Below, piece after piece: positions 8,259-16,283 of a stretch of 48,930 nucleotides of DNA (its first letter is position 1; each line of letters opens with the position of its first letter). Below the pieces are notes generated by a model. The model searched no databases. It was not told the DNA's origin and saw nothing but the letters and a program-made list of their open reading frames with translations. This stretch comes from Mesorhizobium sp. (GTDB lineage: Bacteria; Pseudomonadota; Alphaproteobacteria; Rhizobiales; Rhizobiaceae): assembly GCA_004017535.1 (NCBI GenBank), contig SAJS01000027.1:1-48930 (forward strand), read 5' to 3'. The translations under genes and the position numbers were made by a program.

Positions 8259-9871
8259 AATTCGGACCGGTTCCGATCGACGAGGCTGAAGGGGCGGTGC
8301 TGGCGCATGCGACGGCCGCGGGCGAGAAGCGGTTCCGCAAGGCGCACCGGCTAAGCCGAGACGATGTCGCGGCGCTCAAGGCGGCGGGCGTCGGCGAAGT
8401 CGTCGCCGCGGTGCTTGACCAGAACGATCTCGGCGAGGACGCCGCCGCCGCGAAGATCGCCGCCGGTATGAGCCACCGCAACATCGAGGTGAAGCCTGCC
8501 GCGACGGGGCGGGTGAACCTTCACGCGGGCGCTTCGGGCGTCTTTACCGTCGACGCCGGGATGATCGACGCCATCAATGCCGTCGATCCGGCCATCACCG
8601 TCGCGACGCTGGCGCAGCATGCGCCGGTCGAGAAGGGCCAGATGGTCGCGACCGTGAAGATCATCCCGTTTGCCGTCGCCGCAAGCCTGGTGGACAGCGT
8701 GGTGAGGATCTGCGCCGGCCGCGAGATCTTTGCAGTCAATGCCTACCGCCCGATCACTGTCGGCGTCATCCAGACCGTGCTTCCCGGCGTGAAGCCGAGC
8801 GTGCTCGACAAGACGCTGCGCGTCACCGAGGCGCGGCTGGCGCGTTCCGGCGGCCGGCTGATGGCCGAGCGGCGCACGCCGCATGAGATTGCCCCGGTCG
8901 CCGCGGCCGCGACGCAGCTGGCGCGCGACAACGACATGGTGGTGATCTTCGGCGCCTCGGCGATGAGCGATTTCGCCGATGTCGTGCCGGCCGCGATCGA
9001 ACGCGCAGGTGGCACCGTCATCCGCGCGGGCATGCCGGTGGACCCCGGCAACCTGCTGGTGCTCGGGACGCTCGACGGCAAGCGCGTCGTCGGCGCGCCC
9101 GGATGCGCGCGCAGCCCGAAGGAGAACGGCTTCGATTGGGTGCTCGATCGCTTGATTGCAGGGCTCGATGTGACCGCGAGCGATATTGCCGGCATGGGCG
9201 TCGGCGGGCTTCTGATGGAAATTCCGACCAGGCCGCAACCGCGCGAGCCGGCGCCGCAGCCGGCAAGGTCGGCGCTGAAGGTCGATATCGTGCTTCTGGC
9301 CGCTGGACGTTCGAGCCGCATGGGCGGGCCGAACAAGCTTCTGGCGCTGTTCGACGGCGAGCCGCTGGTGCGCCGCACCGCTTCGCGCGCGCTGGGCTCA
9401 AAGGCTGCCAGCACCATCGTAGTCACCGGCCATCAGCGCGAGCGCGTGCGTTCCGCGCTAGCCGACCTCAATGTGAAACTCGCCGACAATCCGGATTTCG
9501 CCGACGGCCTGGCCTCGTCCTTGAAGGCGGGCATCGCGAAGGTCGCGCCAGACTCGGCCGGCGCGATGATCGTGCTCGGCGACATGCCGGGCGTTTCGTC
9601 GAAGGACCTCGACAGCCTGATCGATGCGTTCCGCCGCTCCGGCGGTCACGCGGTCGTGCGCGCCTCGCACCAGGGCAAGCGCGGCAATCCGGTGCTTTTG
9701 CCGCGATCGCTTTTCGCGGCGGTCGCGCAGCTCGAGGGCGATACCGGCGCGCGCCATCTGGTCGAAGCCGAGGGTCTCGACGTCATCGATGTCGAGATCG
9801 GGCAGGGCGCGTCGGTCGATATCGACACGCGCGAGGCGCTGGAAGGGGCGGGCGGCGTCCTGCAGGATTGA
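8255..9871 (+). CDS. Molybdopterin-binding / MocA-like nucleotidyltransferase fusion
   Basis: A 538-residue two-domain protein. Residues 1 to about 330 resemble MoeA/CinA-type molybdopterin-binding proteins, with VVIFGASAMSDFADVVPAAI and a substrate loop in RAGMPVDPGNLLVLG. From about 345 there is an NTP_transf_3 domain with LLAAGRSSRMGGPNKLL (nucleotide-binding loop), a metal-binding VLGDMPGVS and GNPVLLPRSLF, as in MocA, which transfers CMP to molybdopterin to give the cytosine dinucleotide cofactor of CO/xanthine dehydrogenase-type enzymes. The start GTG 8255 overlaps the previous stop (GTGA). Its position at the end of a MoxR-CoxE-XdhC run supports cofactor maturation. MobA-like GMP transfer cannot be excluded by eye. 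Confidence 0.88.
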   Translation: MKFGPVPIDEAEGAVLAHATAAGEKRFRKAHRLSRDDVAALKAAGVGEVVAAVLDQNDLGEDAAAAKIAAGMSHRNIEVKPAATGRVNLHAGASGVFTVDAGMIDAINAVDPAITVATLAQHAPVEKGQMVATVKIIPFAVAASLVDSVVRICAGREIFAVNAYRPITVGVIQTVLPGVKPSVLDKTLRVTEARLARSGGRLMAERRTPHEIAPVAAAATQLARDNDMVVIFGASAMSDFADVVPAAIERAGGTVIRAGMPVDPGNLLVLGTLDGKRVVGAPGCARSPKENGFDWVLDRLIAGLDVTASDIAGMGVGGLLMEIPTRPQPREPAPQPARSALKVDIVLLAAGRSSRMGGPNKLLALFDGEPLVRRTASRALGSKAASTIVVTGHQRERVRSALADLNVKLADNPDFADGLASSLKAGIAKVAPDSAGAMIVLGDMPGVSSKDLDSLIDAFRRSGGHAVVRASHQGKRGNPVLLPRSLFAAVAQLEGDTGARHLVEAEGLDVIDVEIGQGASVDIDTREALEGAGGVLQD

Positions 9872-9892
9872 CAAACCGAAGCCGAATTTCGC

Positions 9893-10786
9893 ATGCCTCT
9901 CGGCATGTCATTACGCTTCCTCTTCGCCCTGCTCGTTGCAACCGGTTTTGCCGCCCAGGCTGCCCACAGCCAGACGCTTTCGCTAAAACCGTTCAAGGAC
10001 GAACTCTTCGCTTATCCAGCGGCGCTGTCCACCGGCGATAACGGCGCCTACACGGTGCTCGACTATCATGAGATGCGCGACATCAACCAGCGCGACGAGG
10101 TGCCGGAAAAGCGGGTGCGTGCGCAATATACCGACCCCGGTGTGCGCAAGGTGCAGCAGGACCTAATGCTGAAGACCGACGCCGGCGATATAAGGCATGT
10201 CGCGGTCGGCAGGACGGAAGGCGCTTCCATCATCGTGCTCTACCTGCATGGGCAGGGCGGCAGCCGCAAGCAAGGCGTCGACGATTTCACTTTCGGCGGC
10301 AACTTCAATCGCATCAAGAATCTGATGGCCGCCAATAACGGCCTCTATCTTTCGCCCGATTTCCCCGATTTCGGCGACAAGGGCGCGGCGCAGGTCGCGG
10401 CGTTGATCGATCACTACGCCCAACAATCGCCGGGCGCGAAAATCTTCGTCGCCTGCGGCTCCATGGGCGGTATGATCTGCTGGAAGCTTGCCGCGCGCAA
10501 GGATACGGGCGGTCGCATCAACGGGCTGCTGCTGCTCGGATCGCTGTGGGACGACAGCTTTCTCACCAGCCCTGCCTTCAAGCGCCGCGTGCCGGTGTTC
10601 TTCGGTCAGGGCAGCCATGACGTGGTCTTCCCGGTGGAGAAGCAGGAAGCCTTCTTCCGCTCGATCCTGGCCAAAAAATCCTACCCAACACGCTTCGTGC
10701 GTTTCGAGACCGGCACGCACGGCACGCCGATCCGCATGGTCGACTGGCGGGGCACGCTCAACTGGATGCTGACAAAGGCGCCGTGA
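9893..10786 (+). CDS. Secreted alpha/beta hydrolase
   Basis: A 297-residue hydrolase with an N-terminal signal peptide (SLRFLFALLVATGFAAQAAHS). The fold is supported by VLYLHGQGGS (oxyanion region), the nucleophile elbow CGSMGG with Ser near 190, an acid in GSHDVVFP near Asp243 and a base in GTHGTP near His276, so the catalytic triad is complete. It probably acts in the periplasm on an ester or amide; the substrate is unknown. The ATG at 9893 is used, and a second ATG at 9905 gives a shorter signal. It follows the MocA-like gene by 21 bases but its export argues against a role in cofactor assembly. It is convergent with the next gene. Confidence 0.82.
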   Translation: MPLGMSLRFLFALLVATGFAAQAAHSQTLSLKPFKDELFAYPAALSTGDNGAYTVLDYHEMRDINQRDEVPEKRVRAQYTDPGVRKVQQDLMLKTDAGDIRHVAVGRTEGASIIVLYLHGQGGSRKQGVDDFTFGGNFNRIKNLMAANNGLYLSPDFPDFGDKGAAQVAALIDHYAQQSPGAKIFVACGSMGGMICWKLAARKDTGGRINGLLLLGSLWDDSFLTSPAFKRRVPVFFGQGSHDVVFPVEKQEAFFRSILAKKSYPTRFVRFETGTHGTPIRMVDWRGTLNWMLTKAP

Positions 10787-10798
10787 CCGTCCGAGGAA

Positions 10799-11845
10799 TT
10801 ACGGCGCGGTGTTGTAGTCGATGATCGTCTGCGGATTGATCTCGCCGTCATAGGAAGCATCGACGTCGTACTGGACGAGCGAGAAGTCACCGTTGCGGAA
10901 CAGATAGGTCCCCGATGACGAGGCATCGCCGACACCACGCCATTTGTCAGATGTGGTGATGGTTTTCGTGTTCTCGTCATAGTCCGAGTTGATCGCCCAG
11001 CCGCTGGTCTTGAAACCGATGATGTGGATCGATTCGACCTTGCCTTCGCTGTTGTTGTTCTCGTAGCGGATATCGAGATCCGGCTCGGTGAACTGCAATT
11101 GGGTCACGCCGTTGACGTCGTCTGCGATGTAATAGACCGCCGTCTCGTTGTAGGCGGCCATCGAGCAGAAGAAGCGGAACAGCCGCGTCTCGCGCTCCGG
11201 ATCGGCGGCTTGAGCGTCCTTGTCCTTGTAATGGATCGAATGGGCCTCGGGCTCGCCGATCGGCTTGCCGTCGGGATCCTGTTTGTCGCACTGCCCGCCA
11301 TAGGTGGCGAGAAACGCCTTCTTGGCCTGCTCCAGCGCTTCGTCCTTCTTCGGCGGCGGCGGGCCATCGCCGCAGCTTGCCGGCACGGCGCTGTCGAAAT
11401 CCTCGGTCGACGGCTTCAATGTGCCCTTGTCGATGAAGATCGGCTGGAATGGCGGCTCCTGGATCTGCGCATTGACCTGGCGGACCGTGTAGCAGCCGGC
11501 GAAGACCATGGCCTCGCCCTTCTTGTCGGTGGCCTGGATGGCGACCGGGACGCTGTAATAGATGCTGCCGGCGGCACCTTCGTCCGATACAGCGCCCGTC
11601 TTGACGTCGACGGTATCGGTGCCGTCATAGCCTTTTACGAAAGCGTTGAAATCCTTAGCTGGCTTTGTATCGCCGAAATAACCCCAGGCGCGGGCGAATT
11701 CGTGGCGATTGATGGCGCTGTAAAGCGAGCGGATGACGGCGTCGGCGCTCGACCTGTCGTCGATATAGGGCGCGGCCGCAAACGCGGACTGGCCGATACT
11801 GGACAGGGAAAAGAAGGCAGCCGCAGCGAGAAAGATATGTCTCAT
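10799..11845 (-). CDS. Exported DUF1176-like protein
   Basis: A 348-residue protein with a signal peptide (MRHIFLAAAAFFSLSSIGQSAFAAA). I recognise the C-terminal half as similar to DUF1176-type periplasmic proteins: RLFRFFCSMAAYNETAVYYI, a 'LDIRYENNNSEGKVESI' segment and a closing SSGTYLFRNGDFSLVQYDVD. Four cysteines (GCYTV, SCGDG, QCDKQ, FFCSM) could form disulfides in the periplasm. The N-terminal 150 residues (SSADAVIRSLYSAINRHEFARAWGYF) look like a small alpha/beta fold of the NTF2 type. No function is known. It is convergent with the alpha/beta hydrolase (12-base gap) and divergent from the DUF1993 gene. Confidence 0.75.
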   Translation of the reverse strand: MRHIFLAAAAFFSLSSIGQSAFAAAPYIDDRSSADAVIRSLYSAINRHEFARAWGYFGDTKPAKDFNAFVKGYDGTDTVDVKTGAVSDEGAAGSIYYSVPVAIQATDKKGEAMVFAGCYTVRQVNAQIQEPPFQPIFIDKGTLKPSTEDFDSAVPASCGDGPPPPKKDEALEQAKKAFLATYGGQCDKQDPDGKPIGEPEAHSIHYKDKDAQAADPERETRLFRFFCSMAAYNETAVYYIADDVNGVTQLQFTEPDLDIRYENNNSEGKVESIHIIGFKTSGWAINSDYDENTKTITTSDKWRGVGDASSSGTYLFRNGDFSLVQYDVDASYDGEINPQTIIDYNTAP

Positions 11846-11986
11846 CGGGAATCTCCGCTCGATAACGAAAATACTACCATGGCGATTGCGGCGGCGCGGT
11901 GACGTGGGGGCATGAGCGCTTGAAGAATCGTGGCCGGAGGCGTTAGGTCACGGCCCGCGGCGCTGGGCCGCCTTGGGAGATTGCTC

Positions 11987-12493
11987 GTGACTATTTCCAT
12001 GTACGATATTTCCGTGGGCGTTTTTTCCGCCCGGCTGAAGGCGCTGGCGAGCGTGCTGACGGCGGCGGAGCAGAATGCCGGCGAGCGCAAGATCGATCCG
12101 CAGGTGTTCCTCACGGCGCGGCTGGCGCCTGACATGTTCGCGCTGGCCAGGCAGGTCCAGATCTCCACCGACCATGCCAAGGGCGCGCCGTCGCGGCTCG
12201 CCGGCCGCGAGGTGCCGAAATACGAGGACAATGAAGCGAGCTTTGCCGAGCTGCAGGCCCGAATCGCCAAGACGCTCGATCATCTGGCGTCGTTCTCGGC
12301 GGCCGATCTGGAAGGTTCGGAGGACCGGACGATCGAATTAAGGCTTGGCGGGCGCGAAACCACGCTGCCCGGCCTGCAGTACCTGCTGCATGTCGCGATG
12401 CCGAATTTCTATTTCCACGTCACGACCGCCTACGACATCCTGCGCCACAATGGCGTGCCGCTCGGCAAGCAGACGTTCCTCGGAAATCGCTGA
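11987..12493 (+). CDS. DUF1993 family protein
   Basis: A 168-residue cytosolic protein of the DUF1993 family, helical-bundle proteins related to the DinB superfamily. It begins VTISMYDISVGVFSARLKAL, matching the family's usual MTISMY start; GTG 11987 has GGGAGA 6 bases upstream, so I prefer it to the ATG at 11999. Other conserved blocks are RLAPDMFALARQVQ, an acidic 'PKYEDNEASFAELQ', LPGLQYLLHVAMPNFYFHV and AYDILRHNGVPLGKQTFLG at the C terminus. The biochemical role is unknown. It is followed after 17 bases by a strong hairpin that probably ends both this transcript and the opposing one. Confidence 0.85.
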   Translation: MTISMYDISVGVFSARLKALASVLTAAEQNAGERKIDPQVFLTARLAPDMFALARQVQISTDHAKGAPSRLAGREVPKYEDNEASFAELQARIAKTLDHLASFSAADLEGSEDRTIELRLGGRETTLPGLQYLLHVAMPNFYFHVTTAYDILRHNGVPLGKQTFLGNR

Positions 12494-12509
12494 CTTTTGA
12501 ACAGGTTGA

Positions 12510-12535
12510 AGGTTTCCCGGCAGCCCGGGAAACCT
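12510..12535. terminator. Bidirectional terminator-like hairpin
   Basis: A perfect 11-base-pair stem, AGGTTTCCCGG (12510-12520) and CCGGGAAACCT (12525-12535), closes a CAGC loop. It lies between the DUF1993 stop (12493) and the stop of the opposing 54-aa gene (12553). The U tract is weak (GTTTGGTT on the plus side; TTCAACC on the minus side). Confidence 0.65.
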
Positions 12536-12552
12536 GTTTGGTTCAGCGTTGT

Positions 12553-12717
12553 TCAGCGGGCCGACATTTCGCGCGCGATGCGCGGAAAGTCCGCCGGCTT
12601 GATGCCGATATCAGCGCGGTCGGCATTGCTCATCGCGTTGAGAAGCGCGAGCGCCGCGCGGTAACGCTGGTGTTCTTGCGGCCGTGGCCGAGCGAACATT
12701 TCAGTGAAGAACCCCAT
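12553..12717 (-). CDS. DUF1127-like small protein (54 aa)
   Basis: An ATG at 12717 opens a 54-codon frame ending in TGA at 12553. The protein begins MGFFTEMFARPRPQEHQRYR and its C-terminal half, ALLNAMSNADRADIGIKPAD followed by FPRIAREMSAR, has the DUF1127 pattern of a helix, an arginine, 'DIG(I/L)' and a second basic helix. Short DUF1127 proteins are common in alphaproteobacteria; some act in RNA turnover, phosphate or stress responses, but this one cannot be assigned. The codons are strongly G/C in third position. It converges on the DUF1993 gene across a shared terminator. Its 5' region has a hairpin and a -10-like TATACT. Confidence 0.78.
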   Translation of the reverse strand: MGFFTEMFARPRPQEHQRYRAALALLNAMSNADRADIGIKPADFPRIAREMSAR

Positions 12718-12721
12718 GACT

Positions 12722-12758
12722 CAATAGCCCCTATTGGTCCTCCCAACGTCAAAGTATA
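12722..12758 (-). promoter_or_regulatory. Promoter -10 and 5' UTR hairpin of the DUF1127-like gene
   Basis: On the minus strand a TATACT hexamer (12758-12753) lies about 35 bases before the start codon, and GGGAGG follows it. Between this and the ATG, CAATAG (12722-12727) and CTATTG (12731-12736) form a 6-base-pair hairpin with a GGG loop, six bases or less from the ATG. The hairpin could hold the nearest G-rich ribosome site. No convincing -35 was found. Confidence 0.35.
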
Positions 12759-12779
12759 GGCGATTTGTTGAAATTGTGC

Positions 12780-12955
12780 AGTGCAGCAATTGCATGGCTG
12801 CCATGCCGCATCAGATTTTTTCCGCCACAAACGCTTTTCCGCGAAACTTTTCGGCAGGCTCAATCGTAGGCGTTGGTGCCGGCACTTGGCCGGCTTTTTC
12901 CTCGCCACTCCTGGCGACCTCGCCGGACTGCACGAAAATGCGGTCCGGCTTTTTT
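12780..12955 (+). ncRNA. Candidate small RNA or attenuated leader
   Basis: This 176-base stretch has no gene on the plus strand upstream of it, yet ends in three successive hairpins. The first is GCCGG (12878-12882)/CCGGC (12890-12894) followed by TTTTT. The second is TCGCCA (12902-12907)/TGGCGA (12912-12917) with a CTCC loop. The third is a strong terminator at 12922-12955. A CTCC loop can pair with ribosome-binding sites, as in several alphaproteobacterial sRNA families; this is an analogy and not a family match. Alternatively it is the leader of the J-domain-like gene at 13075, with the terminator acting as attenuator. No clear promoter was found. Confidence 0.35.
12922..12955 (+). terminator. 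Strong intrinsic terminator without an obvious upstream gene
   Basis: An 11-base-pair stem, GCCGGACTGCA (12922-12932) with TGCGGTCCGGC (12939-12949), including one T-G pair, closes a CGAAAA loop and is followed directly by TTTTTT (12950-12955). It works only in the plus direction. The nearest upstream gene is on the other strand, so it ends either an unannotated RNA or the early part of the next gene's transcript. Confidence 0.75.
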
Positions 12956-13074
12956 CTTGATGGCTCCGGCCGGCAAAATGCCTGCAATTGTCGACGTCGC
13001 CAAAAATCATTTTTAACGAGGGCGCCCTATCTTCAAATGGCATCAATGCATGCCGTCACGACAGGGAGGCTGAG

Positions 13075-13566
13075 ATCGGCACCGGGAACAAGCTCGATTT
13101 CGCTTCGTTGCTCGACGACCTGATCGTCGCCTCGGAGAAAGGCGAGGAGGAGGGTGCACGGCCGTCTATCCCGTTCGACTATCTGTCCGTTGCCGATGAA
13201 CTTCATTCCGGCCGCATCAAGGTTGCCGGTGAGAGCGTCGCCGCCGAATACCGCGAGTCCGGCGCCGACCTTGCCGCGGAGTTCGCGGCACTTCTCGACC
13301 AGGCCAAACTGACGCTTGCGGGCGAAGAGCATTGGCCCGAGGAAAAGCTGCCGTCGATCGATCCCGAAGCCATTGCCGGCGAGCTCGGCCTCGACCATCC
13401 AGCGAAGAATGCCGATTTCGGCCGCATCCGGCGCAATTTCGCTTTCGCCAACCACCCGGACCGGGTCGCGCCACATCTGCGCCAGCGCGCCATGATCCGC
13501 ATGCAGGTGGCCAATATGCTGATCGACGAGGCGAAGCGGCGGGCTTTGGCCGGGGTCAGGCGGTAG
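13075..13566 (+). CDS. J-domain-like protein with a probable ATC start
   Basis: The C-terminal part holds RIRRNFAFANHPDRVAPHL with an HPD tripeptide (13453-13461, residues 127-129) flanked by helices like helix II and III of DnaJ J-domains (RRNFAFAN before, RMQVANMLIDEAKRRA after). The N-terminal 110 residues (KLDFASLLDDLIVASEKGEE and onward) are acidic and unrecognised. A partner role for an Hsp70 is inference. The reading frame has no ATG or GTG ahead of the conserved part. The best ribosome site, AGGGAGG (13063-13069), stands 5 bases before an in-frame ATC (13075), so I place the start there; a TTG at 12988 without a ribosome site is the alternative and would give 192 residues. Confidence 0.6.
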   Translation: MGTGNKLDFASLLDDLIVASEKGEEEGARPSIPFDYLSVADELHSGRIKVAGESVAAEYRESGADLAAEFAALLDQAKLTLAGEEHWPEEKLPSIDPEAIAGELGLDHPAKNADFGRIRRNFAFANHPDRVAPHLRQRAMIRMQVANMLIDEAKRRALAGVRR

Positions 13567-13640
13567 TTCCTCTCACCAAAATTCCCGCGACTTCGGTGAA
13601 CCATCGCAAGCGTTCGAAATTAGCTCGGGCCTCCCCAATA

Positions 13641-13796
13641 ATCGTCATCCTTGGGCGTAGCGACGCAAAACGTCGCGCAGACCCAAGGATGCAGCGGAGC
13701 TGAATTCTGTACCGCTGCAACGCCTCAACGTTGCGGCATGGATCCTGGGGTCTTCGCGCGTCGCTTTGCTCCTTGCTCCGCCCCAGGATGACGAAC
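13641..13796. repeat. Mosaic palindromic intergenic repeat, copy 1
   Basis: Two inverted pairs are visible: CATCCTTGGG (13646-13655) with CCCAAGGATG (13682-13691), and ATCCTGGGG (13742-13750) with CCCCAGGAT (13781-13789), the second enclosing 'gcgcgtcgctttgctccttgctccg'. The same architecture and nearly the same second block occur at 29436-29615. It occupies most of the 346-base gap between the J-domain-like gene and the aldo/keto reductase; the remainder shows only the ribosome site CGGAGAAA before 13913. Confidence 0.7.
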
Positions 13797-13912
13797 TGAC
13801 TGGCGCTTCGGCCAATCTCCACACTGTGCACTTTGCCAAACGCAAGCGTCTTGCTCTATGTTCGGATTTCCTCCCCGCGCTGCCCGCGCAAAACTCCCGC
13901 CGGAGAAACTCC

Positions 13913-14980
13913 ATGCATAAACGCCGCCTCGGTCGGACCGACCTCCTTGTCTCGCAAATCTGCCTCGGTTCGATGACCTGGGGGCAGCAGAACACCGAAG
14001 CGGAGGGCCACGCGCAGATGGATCTGGCTTTCTCGCGCGGGGTGAATTTCATCGACACGGCCGAGCTTTACCCGATCCCGCCCAAGGCCGAGACGCAAGG
14101 GCGGACCGAGAAGACCATCGGCAGCTGGATGAAGGCCAATCACAACCGGGACAAGGTCATTCTTGCCTCGAAAGTGGTCGGCCGCACGGCTAACGCGTGG
14201 TTCCGCGGCGATCGTCCCTCGAAGCTGGTGCGCGCCGACATCTTCGACGCGGTCGAGAAATCGCTGGCCAAGCTCGGCACCGATTACATCGACCTCTACC
14301 AGATCCACTGGCCGGACCGGGACATTCCGTGGGGCGCGAATCCGACGCGCGTCGGAGCGGTGGCGCGTCGCCAGGATGCGGCAGAAGCTCCGGGAGGCGA
14401 GACCCCGGTTGCCGAGACGCTCGCGGTCTTCGACGAACTGGTGAAAGCCGGAAAGATACGCCATCTCGGCCTTTCGAACGAAAGCTCCTGGGGCGTCATG
14501 CGCTTCGTCTTCGAAGCCGAAAAGGGCGTGGGTCCGCGCGTCGCCTCGCTGCAGAACGCCTACAACCTCGTCAACCGCACCTTCGAGGTGAACCTTGCTG
14601 AGGTCTGCGAGCGCGAGCAGATCGCGTTCCTTCCCTATTCGCCGCTAGCCCAGGGTTATCTCACCGGCAAATACGACCATGGCGCCCGGCCGCAGGGCTC
14701 GCGCTCGCAGCTTTTCAACCGGGGCCAGCGTTATGAGACGCCAAATGCGGCGGAAGTGCTGCTTCAATACAACGAGCTGGCGCGGTCCTTCGGCATGGAG
14801 CCGGCGCTCTTCGCCAATGCATATGTGGCGAGCCGGCCCTTCGTGACGGCGAACATCGTCGGCGCGACCACCATCGCGCAGCTCGAGACGGCGCTGTCCT
14901 CGGTCGACGTGACCTGGACGGAAGAGATGCAGAAAGCGGTCGACGCCATCCACCAGCGCGTCGGCAATCCGTGTCCTTGA
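13913..14980 (+). CDS. Aldo/keto reductase (Tas-like)
   Basis: A 355-residue NADP(H)-dependent oxidoreductase with a TIM-barrel fold, close to the E. coli Tas group. The catalytic tetrad is complete: Asp48 and Tyr53 in FIDTAELYP, Lys87 in ILASK, and His132 in YQIHWPDRD. The family's cofactor-binding end appears as the C-terminal VGATTIAQLETALSSVD. The ATG at 13913 gives MHKRRLGRTDLLVSQICLG, the standard start, with CGGAGAAAC upstream. The physiological substrate is unknown; such enzymes reduce aldehydes and ketones. The class V aminotransferase gene follows at once and may be cotranscribed. Confidence 0.93.
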   Translation: MHKRRLGRTDLLVSQICLGSMTWGQQNTEAEGHAQMDLAFSRGVNFIDTAELYPIPPKAETQGRTEKTIGSWMKANHNRDKVILASKVVGRTANAWFRGDRPSKLVRADIFDAVEKSLAKLGTDYIDLYQIHWPDRDIPWGANPTRVGAVARRQDAAEAPGGETPVAETLAVFDELVKAGKIRHLGLSNESSWGVMRFVFEAEKGVGPRVASLQNAYNLVNRTFEVNLAEVCEREQIAFLPYSPLAQGYLTGKYDHGARPQGSRSQLFNRGQRYETPNAAEVLLQYNELARSFGMEPALFANAYVASRPFVTANIVGATTIAQLETALSSVDVTWTEEMQKAVDAIHQRVGNPCP

Positions 14981-15013
14981 ATGGCATCGTTTGGAAGCAA
15001 AGGGGTGGAGACG

Positions 15014-16282
15014 ATGGCAGAGTTTCCGATCGAGGCCGTGCGCGGCAGATTTCCGGCGCTTTCGCTGACCGATAAAGGGCGCCGGCGCATCTATCTCGAC
15101 AATCCCGCCGGCACGCAGGTGCCGCGGGCCGTGGCGGACGCGGTGTCGCGCTGCCTGCTCTCGACCAACGCCAATCTGGGCGGCTTCTTCGAAACGACGG
15201 TCGCTGCGCAGCAGGTGGTCGACGGGGCACATGCCGCGATGGCTGATTTTCTCAACGCATCGAGCGTCGAGGAGATCGTCATCGGCGCCAACATGACGAC
15301 GCTCACCTACCACATGTCGCGCACGCTTGGCCGCACGATGAAGCCGGGCGACGAGATCATCGTCACGCGCATGGACCATGAAGGCAATGTCTCGCCCTGG
15401 CTGCAGCTTGCCGAGGATCTTGGCCTGGTCGTGCGCTTCCTGCCGTTCGACGAGCGGAGCTGGCAGGTGGAGGAGGCGGCGCTGAGGGCGCTGCTTTCGG
15501 ACAAGACGAGGCTCGTCGCGCTGAATTATGCATCGAACCTCACCGGCTCGATCAACCGGGTGAAAGCGCTGACGGCGATCGCCAGGCAGGCCGGCGCGCT
15601 GGTCTATGTCGACGCCGTGCAGTTCGCGCCGCATGGGCTCATCGACGTGCAGGCGCTCGGCTGCGATTTCCTGATCTGCTCGGCCTATAAGTTCTTCGGG
15701 CCGCATATGGGAGTATTGTGGGGGCGCCGCGACGTGATCGACGGTCTCAAGCCTTACAAATGCCGCTGCTCGTCAAATGGGCTGCCGGAGCGATTCGAGC
15801 TTGGCACGCCGCAGATCGAGCTGATGGCCGGGCTGGAGGCGGCAATCGACTATTTCGCCGATCTCGGCGCGGCCGCCGGCGAGACTGGATCGCGGCGGCA
15901 GCGGATCATCAAGGCTTTCGACGTTTCGATCGCTTACGAGAACGCACTGGCTCGGCGACTGATCGAAGGTCTCTCCGATATCGAGGGCCTGATCATCCGC
16001 GGCATCACCGATCCGGAGCGCCTCGCCGAGCGGGTGCCGACCGTTTCCTTCACGGTCGAGGGCATCGCGCCGGAAACGATCGTGCGGCAGATGAATGCCC
16101 AGAATATCTTCCTGTGGTCGGGCCATAACTACGCGTGGGAGATCGTGCACCAGCTCGGCATTCCAGCCGAGCAGGGTGTCGTACGCATCGGCATCGCCCA
16201 TTACAACACGGCGGCCGAGATCGAGGAGACGCTGGAGAGCGTGCACCGCGTGATCGCGATGCTGCGGCAGGAGCGTTCCTGA
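15014..16282 (+). CDS. Cysteine desulfurase-like class V aminotransferase
   Basis: A 422-residue PLP enzyme of the cysteine desulfurase-like subfamily (VC1184 type). The N terminus GRRRIYLDNPAGTQVPRAV and the Schiff-base lysine Lys226 in ICSAYKFFGPHMGVLWG are diagnostic; DAVQFAPHGLIDVQAL supplies the PLP Asp and the His that stacks on the ring. No obvious catalytic Cys loop of true NifS/IscS is seen, so it may be an aminotransferase or a lyase with another substrate. I start it at ATG 15014, after GGGGTGGAG; the ATG at 14981 abuts the previous stop and lacks a ribosome site. It is convergent with the next gene, with a single base between stops. Confidence 0.85.
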   Translation: MAEFPIEAVRGRFPALSLTDKGRRRIYLDNPAGTQVPRAVADAVSRCLLSTNANLGGFFETTVAAQQVVDGAHAAMADFLNASSVEEIVIGANMTTLTYHMSRTLGRTMKPGDEIIVTRMDHEGNVSPWLQLAEDLGLVVRFLPFDERSWQVEEAALRALLSDKTRLVALNYASNLTGSINRVKALTAIARQAGALVYVDAVQFAPHGLIDVQALGCDFLICSAYKFFGPHMGVLWGRRDVIDGLKPYKCRCSSNGLPERFELGTPQIELMAGLEAAIDYFADLGAAAGETGSRRQRIIKAFDVSIAYENALARRLIEGLSDIEGLIIRGITDPERLAERVPTVSFTVEGIAPETIVRQMNAQNIFLWSGHNYAWEIVHQLGIPAEQGVVRIGIAHYNTAAEIEETLESVHRVIAMLRQERS

Positions 16283-16283
16283 G

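Noticed and set aside
12878-12899. First plus-strand hairpin with TTTTT as a separate terminator
   Set aside because: The stem has only five base pairs; I keep it as part of the candidate RNA and not as its own terminator.
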